64,000 nt of DNA from Hirsutella rhossiliensis (lineage: Eukaryota; Ascomycota; Sordariomycetes; Hypocreales; Ophiocordycipitaceae), in the NCBI RefSeq assembly GCF_020360975.1, contig NW_025408679.1, positions 992,001 through 1,056,000 on the forward strand. Direction: 5' to 3'. The notes under the pieces are model-generated. The model worked only from the letters and a program-made list of their open reading frames with translations. It searched no databases and was not told where the DNA came from. A program made the translations under genes and the position numbers. Positions 12,299-22,038 of the stretch are shown here, piece by piece. Numbering within the stretch: the stretch's first letter is position 1; every line of letters begins with the position of its first letter.

Positions 12299-14485
12299 TT
12301 ATTCCGTTGCCGGGGGTTCGATCTGCTCCACGGGTGGCCACCACTGAGACCAAGCGCCCTGTTCGTCGAGATTGCTGCTGACCTCGGCCAACAGCTGGCT
12401 GAGAAGACTGTTTGTGTCGACGAGGCACTCTTGGGTGCTGGTCGACCCCGTCGTCTCTCCCATCCCTTCCTGAGAACAAGAGACGGCCGCACTCTCTACT
12501 CCGTCCAGCTCTCGGTGATGGTCGTCAGACCTGTCCACGACTCGGAATTCGTGGAGTGATCGATGGAGCGTGTCGAAGTCGTCTCGCGTCCTGCCCCGAT
12601 ATCGTGCCTTGTCCTTGGTGGCGCGCTCGTACAAGAGAGAGGCTTGGCGTATGGTTTTGGTCTGCCTTCCATGTTAGCAACGAGTAAAGACAAACCTGGG
12701 GGGGCAATACCCAGCCATCGGCTATCCTCCATACGTGGCGAAACTCTTGCAGGTAGTCCAGACACATTGTCAAGTACGTCTCTGCGTCCGGGCTGCGATT
12801 GAAGTTCATACGTGGATACCGAAAGACGTAGAGGTTGATGTATGCAGCAGAGAAGGCACAAAAACCAGCATAGGGCGTCATGAGATGAACTCCGCATTCG
12901 GACGCCTCGTGAAGTATCCTGGCTATGTGTTTTGCTGCGCCAAACAGCTGCCGCGCGCTTTCTTCCCACCAGCCTGGAGGGGCGGGAGCCTCGAGCCTCG
13001 AGCGGTCAGTCGGCCCTGCAGGCTCCGAATTCGGAGCCGGCAGGAAGGGAAAGTATTCACGGTGAAGCATCAGCGTGCTTCATGTACAGTAGCAGTCAGT
13101 CACCAGTGCTCAGGACGAGTGCAGATTGGTGACGGACAGACCTGGCATAGTATAGCAGGTTAAGGTAGACAAACGTCTCGCCGTATCCCAGCGTCATATG
13201 TATGGCAACCGAGCTGCTCGGATAATGCAGCTTGCGATGCTGCCCAGCTCTCCACGCCTCCAGTTGACTTATGGACAGTGACCAGGGGGACGTGGGAACC
13301 CAGGGGCAGTTGTGCGGAGCGCACATGCCGGGGGCACGGCGGCCGTCGTTGAAGATGAAGGTCATGACCTGGGTCCAGATGTCAAAACCGCCCACGAGAA
13401 TCTCAAAGCTCTGCGTGAAATCCAACGCCTCGGACGTCTGGCCGGCGAGGCAATGGCCCGCGCCCACGGTCTGGGGCAGTGCGTCGGGCCCAAAGGCAAA
13501 ATCGACGACGCCGAGCGGGCGTGCAATCTTGAGCTTGTGCATCTCCGACATGGGCAGCATGGGCGGGTTGTAAGTTCCCGAATTGACCATGCAGTCCATG
13601 ATAAAGCAAGCCCAGTAGGTCCTCGTCTCGATGGCGAGCGAGACGGCGTCGTGGCGGTGGTCGGAAGTGGAGTCGAGGCGATAAGGGGCCACGCGCAGAC
13701 TATGAAGGGCTTGCATGATGCGGATGGCAATTCCTAAGGACGCGGTTCAGACATGCAAGGTGCAGCCGGGGGGGGGGGATGGGCACTCACCGCAGTAAAT
13801 CCAAGCCTTGTGGAAGTCGCGAGATCCCCACTCGTGAAGGGTAATGACGAGGAGCGTCTGAACGACCTGGATCTTTGGTGGCTGAAGAATGAAGGCCGAC
13901 AGCATGTCCTTGGCATAGCAGGCGTAATGCTCTCGAGGCAGGAGAGGGTGCGCCCAGGAAGCCGTCAGCTGGGCCTTGGTGACGGCTAGGATGGCGCCGA
14001 GCAATGCCTTGGTCTCGGGGGACTGAGCGGAGCGAAAATCATCAAGGAAGGTGGACAGATGCAGAATGGCGAGCTCGGGAAAACTGTTGATGAAGACGCT
14101 CAAGGTCTTGAGAATGACGCCGCTGGACAGGTTGGCCAAATGGGCATCGACGCGGGCCTTGTCAAAGGCGAGCGGCGACTCTTGGGCCAGGGGCTGCTGC
14201 TGGGCTTCATCTCGAGGCTGTCGCGGGCCATCGGCCGACTTTTGCGGCGGGCGGCGGGACAGTGTCCTTCTGCTGCGGATGAAGCCATCGCCACGGCTTG
14301 TCTTAGGTCTGGTGAGCAGACAGCCGGCAATGGCGGATTTTTGGCATCTCTGGCAGGGCGGCGAGCCGGAATGAGCACACTTGACTTTGGACCGTCTGCA
14401 GCGAGCTCGTCAACGTCGTTTCGCTGCATATAGATAGTATTGCGAATACGCACCGGCAGGCATCGCACGATAGGCTCGAGCGCAT
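12299..14485 (-). CDS. Zn2Cys6 fungal-specific transcription factor
   Basis: Nuclear DNA-binding regulator with an N-terminal binuclear zinc cluster and a C-terminal fungal transcription-factor (MHR) domain. Exons 14485-14454, 14395-13791, 13733-13142, 13077-12711 and 12661-12299 give 652 aa. The six zinc ligands are Cys7, 10, 17, 25, 28 and 36 (C-x2-C-x6-C-x7-C-x2-C-x7-C). An intron splits the cluster right after CDAC-R, so neither exon alone shows the domain. The middle region (about 130-480) contains MHR-like helices with HEWGSRDFHKAWIYCGIAIRIMQ and a LHREYFPFLP motif. The C tail is acidic and Gln/Ser-rich, as in activation regions. Introns are GT-AG with a clear GCTAAC branch site in the last one. 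The start could lie further upstream if another 5' exon exists. No target is identifiable; the convergent MFS gene is a candidate. Confidence 0.87.
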
Positions 14486-15738
14486 GGCTCGTCGGGACTC
14501 GGCTCTGTTGGCCTGTCTGGTGGCTCGGGAATGCCGGATCACGCATGGGCAGAATCTGGGCAGCCAAAGACGGATGATGGCTGACTAAGACTTGATGAAA
14601 GTAACGCCACGTCGAAACTCTACAAACTCTGGGTCCCTCCTTCTGGAATCCTCTGCCCGGCCAAAGTACTTTCCGAGAGGTAAAGTTTGGTCGGCGGCTA
14701 ATGTGTTCTGCCGCGACTCCTTCGCACACGACACTCTGGAAATAAGGGAATAATCGGCAATACGGTGACCATGGGCCCGGCGCACAATTTCAGGAACGAC
14801 CGCCCCGCTGGCGGATGTTCTGGGCCTTGAAGCAGCAGCTGGGTGTTGGCCTCCTAGCACAAGCTTGGGTAATTCCGTAGTGCCCGTGTGAAACTCTAGA
14901 TCCGGGCTCCACGTTGAGCGATGCCAAGACTGGCAGATAAAGCACTGTCAGAGGTTGTAAAAGGGCATGCCTGGATGGTGTTGATTTAAAATCAAGCGTC
15001 GACTGTCCCTTTGCTGGCACTGTTGCGAGGCCGAGGAAAATGGGGGAGGGCGGGGGACGCGTCACGATGATGCGAGCTGGGCTTTTATTCTATCCGTAAA
15101 GTAGATGACCAACGATGGCTGAAGTTTTCCCCGTCCCTTTTCGAGTTGTGGCTGTTCATGGTGCGGCGCTGATGAGCGCAAGAATGCGTCATTCGAGATG
15201 ACCAATTGAATGCCCATCAGCCCAGACCAGGGCTCCTCAGTATCGGCCTAGCACACCCCACCCCGGACCCCTATAACGTCGAGCGTCATCGGCGCCCCTT
15301 GCCAATCACAGGCCGCTGCCCTACAGGCTAAAATCCCCAGAACGGGGTCCTCGGCTGCTCGAACGCTGCATTCCCCACTCTTTCCAGCACCCCCGCTCAA
15401 CAAGTTTCCGTCTCATCGCATGCAGCTCTCAACCCTGTCGTCGCACCAGCCAACCGCGCCTCGGGCCATCCTCACCTTCCTCACCAGCTTCACCATCTCC
15501 ACCCTCTCTTCCGTATTGTTTTCTGCCATACATACCTCCTTTTAGTACTTTACCTCATATCCTTTGCTTCTTTTCCTTCGTTTTCGTTTGGGCGGCTTTT
15601 TCTCGTTTTACCCGAGGGCGTCCGTCGTAACAAGACTGCTTCCTTGCTCGCCGCGCGTCCTTCCCCGTGCTCGGCGCACAGCGGCATCGTCGCCGCCGTC
15701 TCAAGAACCCTTTTACCCCTTGGTCCCCTGGGACAGAC
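14486..15738. other. Divergent intergenic region (regulator / ADK2)
   Basis: Contains pyrimidine-rich tracts just upstream of ADK2 (about 15360-15600), usual for housekeeping promoters in filamentous fungi. No gene supported. Confidence 0.5.
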
Positions 15739-16621
15739 ATGCAACTCAAACGAGCCGCGCGCGTCATTCTTGTTGGCGCGCCGGGCGTCGGAAAGGGCAC
15801 CCAGAGCGAGCGCCTGCTCAAGCGCTTCCCCCAGCTCCAGTCCGTCAGCACCGGCGACCTCTTGCGCAGCAATGTCAAGAACCGGACGCCTCTGGGTACT
15901 GCTCACCCCCATGCGCGATTGAAACCAGTCACTGACATCCCCCAAAGGCATCATGGCCGAGAACAAGATCAAGACGGGCGGCCTCGTCGCCGACGACCTT
16001 ATGCTGCGCCTCATCTCCAGCGAACTCCGCAGCCGCGGCTGGCTCCGAGCCCAAGGCCCCCCGGACCTCATGACTCTCTCCTCCGAGGCGACGACGGCCT
16101 CCGAGAGTCCCTCCTCCTTCTCCGTCATGGACACCGGCCGCCTCCAGCCCCAGCAGCCGTGGATCTCGGCCGAACCCCCTCCGCCCTCGCCGCCCCAAGC
16201 CTCCGACGACCCCTCGGCCTCGTTCATCCTCGACGGCTATCCGCGCAACGCCGCCCAGGCCACGACGCTTGACGCCATCGTCCCCATCAACCTGGCCGTT
16301 TCCATCAAGACGCCCTTTTCCGTCATCCTCGACCGCATTGCCGGCCGCTGGGTCCACGAGCCCTCGGGCCGCGTCTACAACACCTCCTTCAACGCGCCCC
16401 GCGTCCCCGGTCGCGACGACGTCACCGGCGACCCCCTCGTTCAGCGGCCCGACGACTCGGAGCACATCTACCGCGCCCGCTTCCGCAACTTCATGCAGGC
16501 CAGCGAGCCCCTCCTCGAGCACTACGCCAAAAAGGGCGTTCTGCTTGAGGTCGAAGGCCTCAGCAGCGACGAAATCAGCCCCAAGCTCTACGACGAGTTC
16601 GCCAGGCGCTTCGTTGGCTGA
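15739..16621 (+). CDS. ADK2: Mitochondrial adenylate kinase 2 (GTP:AMP phosphotransferase)
   Basis: Transfers phosphate from GTP to AMP in the mitochondrial matrix. Exons 15739-15895 and 15948-16621 give 276 aa. The start [22 protein letters not shown] places the P-loop at 13-21. Next come the AMP-binding STGDLLR, then FILDGYPRN, and a LID domain ([29 protein letters not shown]) without zinc cysteines, as in mitochondrial GTP-using enzymes. Between the AMP-binding part and FILDGYPR there is a low-complexity insert of about 50 residues rich in Ser and Pro (about 88-140), seen in fungal Adk2 proteins. The frame is open 72 nt further upstream, so an N-terminal extension is possible, but the chosen ATG matches the family. 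The intron is GT-AG, phase 1. Confidence 0.92.
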
Positions 16622-17345
16622 CGTACGCATGACGACGACGTGGCACGCTTCACTCGCTGATTGCCTTTTGCCTCGCTCTATTCCTTCTGTCGGACTCGCC
16701 ATCGTGTGTTTGTGCGCGCCCGTCTATTTTTCATCTGCGCTGGAATTTGCCTGCGGCATAGAGTGCCGCCCGACGCCGCTTTCGTCTCGGCATGAGGCCA
16801 GCTTCGGACCACCGCCGCCGGAAAAAGGAGGAGACCCTCGGTATGGGGATGCAAGTCTCGGCTCCTCGCAGGGAAATCATTCGTCGGTTAATCACTTGTA
16901 CATAGCACACACATATACACCTACAGACACCTTGGCCGACCGCACAAATGTACACCACGTGTTGACCCTCGGCGCTGTTTGCGACACCCTCGCGGACGAA
17001 CCCGCACACTAAGCTGCATCTCGGAGAGATTCGGAACCCACATCACGTATCAGCTTACCTGCCGACCGGGGTACATACGCTGCCACGTTTTCTCGGCCCA
17101 GGTAGCATTAAGCGTTGCGGTCTGGTTGCCGCCCTTTACCATTGAACCATAGACTGCCCACATCCACGTAGCCCGGCTCGTATCAGTCCCGTCTTCCCAA
17201 AAAATGCTTCGCTGTCGCGCTCTTCCTCCCCTCCTTGGTCTCGCTCTCACGCTTGTCAACCCGTGGCATGCAGGCCGGGGGTGGCGCCGTGTCTTGTGCT
17301 ACTTGCCAACAGAGTCACTCTCCCTCGATTCCCTTTTGCCCTCCA
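16622..17345. other. Convergent 3' intergenic region (ADK2 / ERD2-like)
   Basis: About 720 bp between gene ends. No supported feature. Confidence 0.5.
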
Positions 17346-18490
17346 CTATTCGCGCCACTCGTTCCCGTTCCCAAGTCCCCGCGGCACGCCTCGGCCGTTG
17401 TTCTGCGACGACGGCGAAGAGGCTTCAGCGACGGGGAAGTCGTCGTCATCCAGCGCCTTGGCCAGTTCGTCTGGATCCTGCATCTTGGCGTCCGGGTCGA
17501 CTCCCTCGTCCAGATCCTCGGCGTCCGCACGGTTCCTCCTTTCTGCATCGAGCACTCCCTCATCAGCGCTGACTGAAATGCCGCGGGCCCCCCACTTGGG
17601 CCGGCCTTCGCGTCTGCCGTCACCGCCCTGACCACCCAGCGCGGGGGCACCCTCTTCATCGTCGGCAACGTCGACGTTCTTGCCAAAGATGCGGCGCAGG
17701 AGCCATCCCCGACGCATGTCGTCGGCATCGACAATGCCGCCGCCACGGAGCTTCACCCTCTGGCGCGTGTAGTATACCCATGCAAAGTCGATATAGAGAG
17801 CCGTCTGGATGATACCGAAGATGACGGACACGGTGTCGGGCTTGCGGTTGTCAAACTCGCGGACGAACCAGTTGATGCAGTACAGGGCCCGGTAGGAGCC
17901 TAGCGCCAGCAGGTAGAAAGAATCGATGACGGTGGGGACGGTTGTTTGCCGGAGGAGAAGCAGCTGAGGGAGGACGCAGACGGACTCGAGGATCTCGGAA
18001 AATACCCACATCCACTGTTGCAGGGTCAGCATGGCGGATTGTCGCTGGGGCCCGAATGATAAAACTTACCGATCGAAAGCTCCAGACCTTCTCGAAAATC
18101 ATCATCATAAAGGGCGAAAGCAGGAGTGAGGCTCCGAGGACGGCGGCACCCATCTTCCAGGACAGCTCTCGTTCGCGGGAGCGGGGATAAAGCCACTGCA
18201 TGACTCCGAGTATGTAGAAGGAGGAGGTGATGTAGAATATCTTAAAGAGCAGGTTCCAGACCGAATGTTCCCTAAAGATGTCGAGATAGCGGGAACAGAA
18301 GACGAGGGCGTAGAGGGCCTGAGTGATGAAGGACACGCCCTCGGCGCTGTGGTTGCGGTGGATGGCCAAGATGAGGATGCATTTGGAGAGGGCGTGGGAC
18401 AGATCGCCCGTGATGCGGAAGATCTATAAAGTGCTCGTCAGCGTCATTTGCCGCCGGCCGTGGCAGGCAACCTACGTTCCATGCCGTCAT
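17346..18490 (-). CDS. ERD2: ER lumen protein retaining receptor (ERD2 family), long form
   Basis: Seven-helix receptor that returns escaped HDEL/KDEL proteins from the Golgi to the ER. Exons 18490-18476, 18423-18070 and 18014-17346 give 345 aa. The first coding exon holds only five codons (MTAWN) and joins to IFRITGDLSHALSKCILIL. Family motifs follow: FITQALYALVFCSRYLD, ESVCVLPQL, and WFVREFDNRKPDTVSVIFGIIQTALYIDFAWVYY. The conserved core ends near residue 200. A hydrophilic tail of about 135 residues follows, Gly/Asp/Glu-rich and including DDEEG and LAKALDDDD stretches; yeast Erd2 (about 219 aa) has none. It could be a filamentous-fungal paralogue rather than the only KDEL receptor. It is divergent from the KISH gene, another early-secretory gene. 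Confidence 0.9.
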
Positions 18491-18956
18491 GGTGGGAGCT
18501 GGAGCGGTGGCTGCTCGCAATCGTCGTCGTTGTCCCAAAGGGGGGGGTCAAGAGGTGAATGTCAACGACGGTTCCATTAACAACGGAGACTGCTGACGAT
18601 GTCGGCCTCTCAAAGCTGATGCAGCGACAAGAAGGAAGCGCTTGGACGGGGTGTGGAGGATTGTTAGGCCAGCGAGCAGTGGGAGAAGCAAGCTTGCGCA
18701 AGCCGGAGGGCGTTGGGGGTGGATTCGCTGTGGAGACGGCAGGGCTAGCGGATGCAGCCAAGATTGTGACGCTGCGGATTGCCGGCCCGGGGCGGAGCGG
18801 AAGAGCTGTTTCTCCGCCCAGCTCCCCCCGCCAAATGCCGAGAGCCAAACGATGGCGAGGACACACATGCCGACGGACGGGACCAGCGCAAAGCAGCGCA
18901 ACACAACGCAGCACGACCAAAGAGGCGCTCGAATCCGCGCCGACATCGACTCCATC
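18491..18956. promoter_or_regulatory. Shared divergent promoter region of ERD2-like and KISH genes
   Basis: Only 466 bp separate the two start codons, so both promoters must lie here. No TATA box or known motif could be assigned. Long open frames across it are chance frames in GC-rich DNA. Confidence 0.55.
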
Positions 18957-19344
18957 ATGGTATGTCTCGCGGCCGCCTTGCCGTGCGTGCTAACCGTATA
19001 TTCTCTCCAGTCGGCCCTCTTCAACCTCCATTCGCTCGTGCTTGTCCTCCTCCTCCTCACCTGCACTTCAGCATACATTCACCAGATATTCCCGAGAATA
19101 CTCGACTCCAACAAGGATGGGTGCGTGTATCCGCTACGCGAAACGAGGTACGCCCTTCTAACGTGGCAGCCAGACCTTTAGGCATCCTCTGGAAGTTTGC
19201 GAGGATAGGCGAGCGGATGAGTCCGTACATAAGTCTAGCTTGCGTCCTCATGGCGGTAAGGGCCCTCTTCTTGTCTCCTTGCAGTCCTGGTCAGCCTCTG
19301 AACAAGTCGCCATTCGCCAGACGTCGATGGTTGTGAGCTTTTGA
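18957..19344 (+). CDS. KSH1: KISH/TMEM167-family Golgi protein
   Basis: Tiny membrane protein of the early secretory pathway; yeast Ksh1 is essential and human KISH is 72 aa. Four exons, 18957-18959, 19011-19120, 19174-19255 and 19321-19344, give exactly 72 aa. Exon 1 codes only for the initiating ATG, followed by GTATGT. Exon 2 starts SALFNLHSLVLVLLLLTCTS, the family signature, and exon 3 carries WKFARIGERMSPYISLACVLM. Introns have CTAAC branch sites (introns 1 and 2) and a CTGAAC-like one (intron 3, 65 nt). The acceptor of intron 2 must be CAGCCAG|ACC at 19173, because the later TTTAG breaks the frame. Two membrane segments are evident. The model is hand-made but the length and motif match is strong. 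Confidence 0.88.
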
Positions 19345-20371
19345 ACGACGAGGAGCTGTCATCAACAACCAGTCCAGGTGCGCCGAGCGCATCCATAACG
19401 AGACCCTTGCACCTACACCCGCGTCCTCGATCAGCCGGGCCTCGGAGAGTTGGGAGCTACTCGCGACGCATCTCGCGACGCATCTCGAGTCTTTTTTCAA
19501 TAGCCGCGCTGTACACTAGCCTTCATAGGGACGGCCCAGACCATAGCCTAGAAGTCGATGAATCAACATCAAGCTGAACCTTGCTGGCCGCGGCTGCTGT
19601 CTGTAGTTGGCAATACAGCACTTTGTTGTCGATCCAGAGAGGAAGCGCTCGTGTCTGTGCTTACAGTAGGGGCCGACGGGAGAACCCTCGGCCAAGTATC
19701 TGCATGGATGATGGTCGAAAGGAATAGGGAGGACAGGCATGACGAGGGATGGACGACATGATGGCGGTAAGGTACATAAATTGCGGCGTTGCCGATGCAG
19801 TGGAAGGCGCCTGTGAAGCTCGCTCGATTGCACAGTTCAGCCGCTGTTTCTTATTGAAGGTGGACTTCGCAAAGTTGCCCACAGAGTGGCCCTCTTGTTG
19901 CCGCTCTGCCGCTTCATTGCGCGTTGCACTAACCCAAGGTAGGTAGTCCGGTTTCATCCCGCCTGTGCAACCCCCCTGGGGCTGCTAGGGCTGTCATGGC
20001 GCCTGGGAGCCTGGGGCTGGACTGCTGTACTGTAGTGCACTGGAAGCCTGCCCGTCCAGGCAAGGTACAGTACGCAGCACAGGGAGCCCGTCCATTCCCG
20101 AAAGGCCCAAGTCCCTGAACCGGCATCTCGGCCTCTACCTAGATCGTTGCTGCAGATCAACGATATTCAGTCGAGGGAGGCATGCCGATTTTCCGACTGA
20201 CTAAATTCGCATGAAAGCTGAAACGCGACGCATCGCAACAGCCTGTCGATGAACTTTCAAACCCCTTGGCGCGCTGCACGAGCCCATTCTTGACTCCGAT
20301 AAAAGCGGCGCCGCTCGTCCGACTCCTGTCCTCCGTCAGCTCTATCTCGAGCAGGTCAAACGAAAGCGGGA
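19345..20371. other. Intergenic region upstream of LicD gene
   Basis: About 1 kb without a supported gene. Near 20018-20075 there is an imperfect inverted repeat around GTACTGTA/TACAGTAC. Confidence 0.45.
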
Positions 20372-21444
20372 ATGAAGAGCCGACTTTGCGCAACGCTGCT
20401 GTTGCTGCTCGCGACAGCCTCACCTGCCGCGGCTGGCCACCGACTCTCGAGGAGAGATCCAGTGCCCATCGACGAGAACCAGTATCCAGAGCCCAAGTAT
20501 TTCAGTAAGTCTCCCAAAGCCCTGTCTGATGGCTATTGCGTACTGACTGCTTCTCCCCTCCCCAGAGGAAGCCAAGTATGTGCCACGACCCATCCCGTTG
20601 CTGGGTGCGCCCCCAAGCTTACGCCGTAAAGCGCCCACGCGCATTACGATGCTCGGTTCCTGGTTGAGCCCCTCGAGGAGGAGCCTCATCGCGACGTCAT
20701 CCGGACTCTGATCCAGACGTATCTTGACACCTGCCGGGGTCTCGGTCTTCAGACATGGCTGATGCATGGGAGCCTGCTTGGCTGGTGGTGGGGAAAGAAG
20801 GCAAGTCTGGGCTTCGCATCTCGCCTTGGCCCTTGCTGACGCCTCTCGCGCAGGTCATGCCTTGGGACTTGGATGCCGACGTGCAAGTCACCGAGGCCGA
20901 CATGTATTACCTCGCCGCATACCACAACATGACCGTCTACTACTACCAGTACGGTCGGATGGAGAGGGGTCGTTATTTTCTGCTCGATGTGAATCCCCAC
21001 TTCAAGCATCGCGAGACGGACGACACGCTCAACCTCATCGATGCCCGCTGGATCGACATGGCCACGGGCCTGTTCATCGACATCACGGCCGCGAGGTACC
21101 ATCTGGACCACCCGGCCGGGCAAGGGATGCTCTACGACAAGAATGGGCACGAGTATCGAGTGAGTGACGGACCGCGTGCGTTACTCTTCCAACACAACGA
21201 CTGACTCGAGTATTGTTAGGACACGTACGTGTTTCCGCTGAGAAACACCACCTTTGAAGGCGTGCCCGTCATGATCCCATTCAAGTACCAAGAGATGCTC
21301 GAGTCCGAGTACGGCAAGGAGGCGCTGACAAACGAAAAGTTCATGGGGTAGGTCTTGAGCGATTCTTGATTTTCTCATCGAGGTTTAACATTGTCTAGGC
21401 ACGTCTTCAAGCAGGGGAATATGCAATGGGTCCTCGGACCATAG
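20372..21444 (+). CDS. Secreted LicD-family (phosphocholine transferase-like) protein
   Basis: LicD proteins are nucleotidyltransferase-fold enzymes thought to move phosphocholine or similar phospho-groups onto glycans; fungal members are mostly uncharacterised. Six exons, 20372-20504, 20566-20575, 20632-20800, 20854-21159, 21220-21347 and 21399-21444, give 263 aa. An N-terminal signal peptide (about 1-21, MKSRLCATLLLLLATASPAAA) points to the secretory pathway. Core motifs are TWLMHGSLLGWWWGKK, the Asp-rich VMPWDLDADVQV (105-115) and WIDMATGLFIDIT. Two splicing oddities are needed to hold the frame: a 10-nt microexon (KEA plus part of N) and a GC-AG intron with a textbook donor AAG|GCAAGT. 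The protein ends shortly after the last motif, which is compact for the family. Start chosen because it begins the signal peptide. Confidence 0.87.
20566..20575 (+). other. 10-nt microexon in LicD gene
   Basis: Acceptor CCCCAG before AGGAAGCCAA and donor GTATGT after it. Skipping it changes the reading frame of everything downstream; with it the protein reads ...YFKEANAHAHYDARF. Confidence 0.7.
20801..20853 (+). other. GC-AG intron in LicD gene
   Basis: Donor GAAG|GCAAGT, acceptor CGCGCAG|GTC, 53 nt with a GCTGAC branch site. It sits between WWWGKK and VMPWDLDAD, a join that is continuous in LicD proteins. Confidence 0.85.
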
Positions 21445-22038
21445 GGTGCGCAAGGGGCACGTCTGTTACACGCAGGCCGCCTCGATGTTTGCTCGTATAT
21501 GCTTCCCCGGGGACATGACAGAGACCGAGAAGCTGGGCGGACGGATGAATGACCTTTTGGGCGTATGAACGGACATGGAGACTAAAGATACCCGTAGATG
21601 CAGCGGTACGTACGGAGACTGTAAACGTAGATGCATTGGGGAAGGCGAAGCATTGCTTAGGAAGGCCAGGGTGCCGATCAAGAGATGGATTGTCAATCAC
21701 AATAACCCGTAAACCACCATGATGACTCCTAGAGCCAAGATGAATAGTCGAGCAAACCTGCACTACCTAGAACTAAGGTGCGAGTTGAAATTATTTGTAC
21801 TTTGTACTTGTACACCTCGGTCTGTCTCGTTGAGCCGACGGCAGCTTGCTTCTCCACTGCCCCGCGACGTCACCGCCCAACTTTGCCGCAACGCGTCTCC
21901 CAAACCACGCGTCGCATCAGCCGCCGCCTCCGCCTCGCCCCGTTACGAGCCTACACCGCGCTCGCGAGCCTGTAAGAGCTCAGGCGTGGCTCTATCGAAC
22001 TGTTTCGTCCATGAAGAGACCATCTCCCGTCTTTAAGC
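21445..22038. other. Intergenic region (LicD / AME1-like)
   Basis: 3' region of the LicD gene and promoter of the next gene in tandem. Nothing specific seen. Confidence 0.45.

Noticed and set aside
19256..19284. 29-nt intron at the KISH 3' end
   Set aside because: Too short; the 65-nt intron ending at 19320 restores the 72-aa family length.
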